From Pseudomonas bharatica CSV86 (lineage in GTDB: Bacteria; Pseudomonadota; Gammaproteobacteria; Pseudomonadales; Pseudomonadaceae): a DNA stretch of 64,000 nt. Numbering within the stretch: the stretch's first letter is position 1; each line of letters opens with the position of its first letter. Both the position numbers and the translations under genes were made by a program. This document shows positions 60,989 to 64,000 of the stretch, piece by piece. Location of the stretch: the NCBI RefSeq assembly GCF_000319305.2, contig NZ_AMWJ02000002.1, positions 1 to 64,000 on the forward strand, read 5' to 3'. The notes beneath the pieces were generated by a model that saw only the letters and a list, made by a program, of their open reading frames with translations, made no database searches and was not told the DNA's origin.

Positions 60989-62191
60989 TCAGACCAGCAA
61001 TCGGGTGACCGTCAGGCCAGCCCGCTGCTTGCTGGCGTCACGCACGGTCGCCGTGGCCAGCACCTTGTCGGCGGACTGGGCCAACAAGCGAGGTTGCCCG
61101 TCCTCGACGAAGCCGCCATCCAGGCCGGCACTGGCCACGCCGAACGAGCTATCCAGGCTGCCGCTTGCCGTGACACGTCTGACGATCAATTGCTGCGTGC
61201 GGCTGTCCAGTTCCAGGGTGAGAATACGGCCAGCAGCGTCGAGCAGCATGTCTCGTGGTGTGGTCTCACCCAGTTCGACAGGCCTGCCCCCATTGAAGGC
61301 GCTGTCGACACTGCCATTGAGCAGGAGCCTGGCCAGGAACCCGCGGTCGGCGAAGTCTGCATCGCTGCCTTGTCCAAGCGCAACAATCCGCCCGTCGGGC
61401 TGCTCCAGCAGGCGCTCGATACACATGTCCTTCAGCGAACCCAGCGGCAGGCTGACGAAAGAGGTCATGGCCAAGGAAAGATCAGGTGCTGCCGTGTCGT
61501 AGAAACGCTCCACGCTGGCCTGCGACATGCAGCTACCACCGAACAGCAGACGACCATCCTCCTGACGAGCAGCGGCATGCAGGCTGGTGTGCTCGCCGAA
61601 CCCCAGCACACCGCGCCTGCCAAAGGTCTTGTCCAGTTGCCCCGTACTGCTGATCCGCACCGCGCCGCTGCGGTCCAGCCCTATGGCTACACCCTCGCAC
61701 ACGGCGATCAGGTTGCCGTCCTTCTGCACCAGCAGCGCACGGGCGAAGCGGCTTCTCACCAGCGGTGCGAAGAGCACCGTGCCGCCGCTGCCGAAGCTGC
61801 TGTCGAGGCGCCCGTCGGCCAGGAAACAGGCGAGAAAAAACTCTTCATCAGCATTGCGGTCATTCGGCGGGCGCCGCGCGCCAAGTGCGACCAGGCGCGT
61901 GTCGGGCAACTGGACGCAATCCGCCACGGATACCTCGAACCCCGCAAACAGCTCGCGGACCGCCACGCCCTTGTCGGCAAACGTCGCATCGAGGACGCCA
62001 TTGGCAGTGAAGCGCGCCAGGGTCAGGGCATTGGGCTTGAGCGAACCGACGCCGATGGCGACGATTTCCTTGGCCGGGCCCAGGATGGCTCGGGCGACAT
62101 AGTCCTGCCCTGGCAACTCAAAGCGCAGCGTGCCGCCATTACCGAACGAAGCATCCAGCTTGGCCGTGGACGGCCGGGTTTGTACGTTCAT
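60989..62191 (-). CDS. Delta-60 repeat protein (beta-propeller-like)
   Basis: 400 residues made of about six repeats of the delta-60 type: LDASFGNGGTLRFEL, LDATFADKGVAVREL, LDSSFGSGGTVLFAP, LDKTFGRRGVLGFGE, VDSAFNGGRPVEL, LDSSFGVASAGLDGG, with intervening strands such as DGRLLFGG. There is no signal peptide. Such proteins are thought to form propeller-like sheets and are often secreted or surface-associated in Pseudomonas, but the function is unknown. It is a single gene convergent with fusA2. Confidence 0.82.
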   Translation of the reverse strand: MNVQTRPSTAKLDASFGNGGTLRFELPGQDYVARAILGPAKEIVAIGVGSLKPNALTLARFTANGVLDATFADKGVAVRELFAGFEVSVADCVQLPDTRLVALGARRPPNDRNADEEFFLACFLADGRLDSSFGSGGTVLFAPLVRSRFARALLVQKDGNLIAVCEGVAIGLDRSGAVRISSTGQLDKTFGRRGVLGFGEHTSLHAAARQEDGRLLFGGSCMSQASVERFYDTAAPDLSLAMTSFVSLPLGSLKDMCIERLLEQPDGRIVALGQGSDADFADRGFLARLLLNGSVDSAFNGGRPVELGETTPRDMLLDAAGRILTLELDSRTQQLIVRRVTASGSLDSSFGVASAGLDGGFVEDGQPRLLAQSADKVLATATVRDASKQRAGLTVTRLLV

Positions 62192-62315
62192 TGCTCATCT
62201 CCATCGACACTGAGGGTGTCGGATGGACCGCCGCCCTGCCGGGCCTCATCCGTGAACCTATTCAATCCTTGTCGACTAGCGCACGCACCTGACAGAAATA
62301 CCAGGTGCGCGCGTA

Positions 62316-63779
62316 TCAGTGCTCCACGCTGGCGCGCTTGAGCAACTGCTTGCAACGCTCCGACAGATGCACCACCCGCAGGTGCTTCCCCGCCTTCTCA
62401 TACCGCTCGCGCAAGGTCTTCAACGCCGCGATGGCCGAGTAATCGACGAAGCTCAGGTGCCGGCAGTCCAGCGTTACCTGCGCCGGATCATTGGCTGGGT
62501 CGAACTGGTCGAGAAACGGTGTAGACGAGGCGAAGAACAACGTTCCATGCACCCGGTACAGCCGGCTGCCGTCCGCTTCGTCATGGATGTCGGCATACAG
62601 CTCGCGGGCGTGCTGCCAGGCGAAGTTGATCGCGGCGATGACGATGCCGAACAGCACCGCCGTGGCCAGGTCGGTGAACACCGTGACCACGGTCACCGCG
62701 ACGATGGCCAGCACATCGCTGGCCGGCACCTTGCGCAATACCCGCAGCGAGGCCCAGGCGAAGGTCTGCTGGGCGACCACGAACATCACCCCGACCAGCG
62801 CCGCCAGCGGGATCTCCTCGATCAGCGGCGAGAGGAACAACACGAACAACAGGATCATCACCCCCGCCACGACTCCGGACAGGCGTCCGCGCCCGTTGGA
62901 GCCGAGGTTGATGACGGTCTGCCCGATCATCGCGCAACCGCCCATGCCGCCACACAGCCCTGAAACCATGTTGGCCGCGCCAAGGGCCACGCATTCGCGG
63001 TCGGGGTGGCCGCGGCTCTCGGTGATTTCGTCGGTGAGGTTGAGGGTCAGCAGGGTTTCCAGGAGGCCGACCAGGGCCATCAGCACCGCGTAGGGGGCGA
63101 TGATGCGCAGGGTTTCCAGGTTCCACGGTACTTGTGGCAAGGCCAGGGACGGCAGGCCGCCGGCGATATGGGCCATGTCGCCAAGGGTACGGGTTGGCAG
63201 ATCGAGCAGCCAGACCAGCATGCCGACACCGAGGATCGCCACCAGCGCGGGCGGCACTGCGCGGGTCAGTTTCGGCAGGGTATGGACCACCAGCATGGTC
63301 AGGCCCACCAAGCCAAGCATCAGCCACAACGCCGGGCCTTGCAGCCAGTGCTCGCCATCCTTGAAATGTTCCAGCTGGGCCATGGCGATCACGATGGCCA
63401 GGCCGTTGACGAAGCCGAGCATCACCGGATACGGCACCAGGCGCACCAGCTTGCCCAGGCGCAGCAGGCCGAACAGCATCATCAGCAGCCCGCCCAGCAG
63501 CACCGTGGCCAGCAGGTACTGCACGCCCTGCTGCACCACCAGGGCGACGATCACCACGGCCATGGAGCCGGCCGCGCCGGAAATCATTCCCGGGCGGCCG
63601 CCGAACAAGGCCGTCAGGGTGCAGATGATGAAGGCGCCGTACAGGCCCATCAGCGGATTGAGGTGCGCGACCAGGGCGAAGGCGATGCACTCCGGCACCA
63701 AGGCGAACGACGTGGTCAGACCGGCGAGGACATCGCTGCGCACGCGCAGGGCCCGGTTTCGGGTGTGGGTATGGGACAT
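62316..63779 (-). CDS. SulP-family anion transporter with STAS domain
   Basis: 487-residue inner-membrane transporter for sulfate, bicarbonate or a similar anion. The SulP signature is clear (RSDVLAGLTTSFALVPECIAFALVAHLNPLMGLYGAFI, SGAAGSMAVVIVALVVQQG, ANMVSGLCGGMGGCAMIGQTVINLGSNGRGRLSG), and the C-terminus is a STAS domain (VTLDCRHLSFVDYSAIAALKTLRERYEKAGKHLRV). The start MSHTHTRNRALRVRSD at 63779 is preferred. No carbonic anhydrase gene is adjacent, so the anion cannot be chosen from context. Confidence 0.9.
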   Translation of the reverse strand: MSHTHTRNRALRVRSDVLAGLTTSFALVPECIAFALVAHLNPLMGLYGAFIICTLTALFGGRPGMISGAAGSMAVVIVALVVQQGVQYLLATVLLGGLLMMLFGLLRLGKLVRLVPYPVMLGFVNGLAIVIAMAQLEHFKDGEHWLQGPALWLMLGLVGLTMLVVHTLPKLTRAVPPALVAILGVGMLVWLLDLPTRTLGDMAHIAGGLPSLALPQVPWNLETLRIIAPYAVLMALVGLLETLLTLNLTDEITESRGHPDRECVALGAANMVSGLCGGMGGCAMIGQTVINLGSNGRGRLSGVVAGVMILLFVLFLSPLIEEIPLAALVGVMFVVAQQTFAWASLRVLRKVPASDVLAIVAVTVVTVFTDLATAVLFGIVIAAINFAWQHARELYADIHDEADGSRLYRVHGTLFFASSTPFLDQFDPANDPAQVTLDCRHLSFVDYSAIAALKTLRERYEKAGKHLRVVHLSERCKQLLKRASVEH

Positions 63780-63857
63780 CGGGGAATTCCGTGAGGGCAA
63801 GCCAGGCGGGGAAAAATCGTTAGCAAGCTTACCGGATTCGCCATGGCCGACACAAAA

Positions 63858-64000
63858 CCCTGTGGGGCTTGCCAGCGATAGGGGCCTGACCTGACAGCAT
63901 CATTGCTCATGCCGGCCTCATCGCCGGCAACGCCGGCTCCCACAGGGCCCTGAGTCAGCCGCACGATTTGGATGTGGCACTGAACTTGTGGGAGCTGGCT
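63858..64000. repeat. REP cluster at window end
   Basis: Degenerate REP copies: TGGGGCTTGCCAGCGATAGG near 63865, an inverted copy GCCGGCAACGCCGGCTCCCA near 63923, and the beginning of a further copy TTGTGGGAGCTGGCT at the last bases. Nothing else is seen upstream of the SulP gene except its own promoter region. Confidence 0.8.

Overview
The window is a chromosomal segment of a Pseudomonas of the fluorescens/putida type. Evidence: the gacA-uvrC-pgsA-tRNA-Gly block, GC-rich codon use, a complete homoprotocatechuate (hpa) operon with Pseudomonas-style regulators, an orphan vgrG cluster, and repeated REP/REPIN palindromes built on a GTGGGAGCTGGCTTGCCAGC core.

Layout. (1) 1-9185, minus: a two-partner secretion locus, a filamentous-haemagglutinin-like TpsA exoprotein (its 3' end lies beyond base 1) preceded by its TpsB transporter. 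(2) 9378-22565: a genomic island in the 3' end of tRNA-Gly(GCC), bounded by a 22-bp direct repeat. It carries a truncated P4-type integrase, IS630, IS5 and radC remnants and an AT-rich microcin locus. The plus-strand arm encodes a LuxR-type regulator, a large protein with SelO-like (protein-AMPylase fold) sequence signatures, an HlyC/MceI-like acyltransferase homologue with Tyr where HlyC has its catalytic His, a 92-aa double-glycine microcin precursor and a small membrane protein that is probably immunity. The minus-strand arm encodes CvaA-like, CvaB-like (C39 peptidase-ABC) and TolC-like exporters, an ATPase-less YddA/SbmA-like transporter and an SCP2-JmjC-type hydroxylase. I take this to be an undescribed microcin system and the most interesting part of the window. 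(3) 22.7-28.6 kb: pgsA, uvrC, gacA, an XRE regulator, a GNAT acetyltransferase and a Pit phosphate transporter. (4) 28.6-32.4 kb: a sigma-54 activator divergent from a secreted lipase/esterase and a flavin monooxygenase, with a -24/-12 promoter and a dyad upstream. (5) 32.5-41.4 kb: hpaA, hpaG1G2EDFXHI and hpaR, with a shared operator-like palindrome. (6) 41.6-46.7 kb: a cupin, TetR, a FeaR-like AraC activator, a DUF3156-like protein, an APC permease and a thioesterase, possibly aromatic amine uptake feeding the hpa route. (7) 46.8-52.1 kb: a small hypothetical gene, an SH3/coiled-coil envelope protein, and a LysR/Gfo-Idh-MocA/MFS/AroQ set resembling quinate-shikimate utilisation. (8) 52.3-58.7 kb: a T6SS vgrG-adaptor-VasX-like effector-DUF6708 module. 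(9) 58.8-63.8 kb: a second EF-G (fusA2), a delta-60 repeat protein and a SulP transporter.

Caveat on sequence quality: many otherwise intact genes (fusA2, the monooxygenase, cvaB, tolC, tpsB, the acyltransferase, vgrG, the VasX-like gene, the tpsA repeats) are split by single-base changes, nearly always the loss of one base in a short homopolymer. I read these as sequencing errors, not gene decay, and annotate the genes across them. Family names are recognised by eye from the translations; no database search was run.
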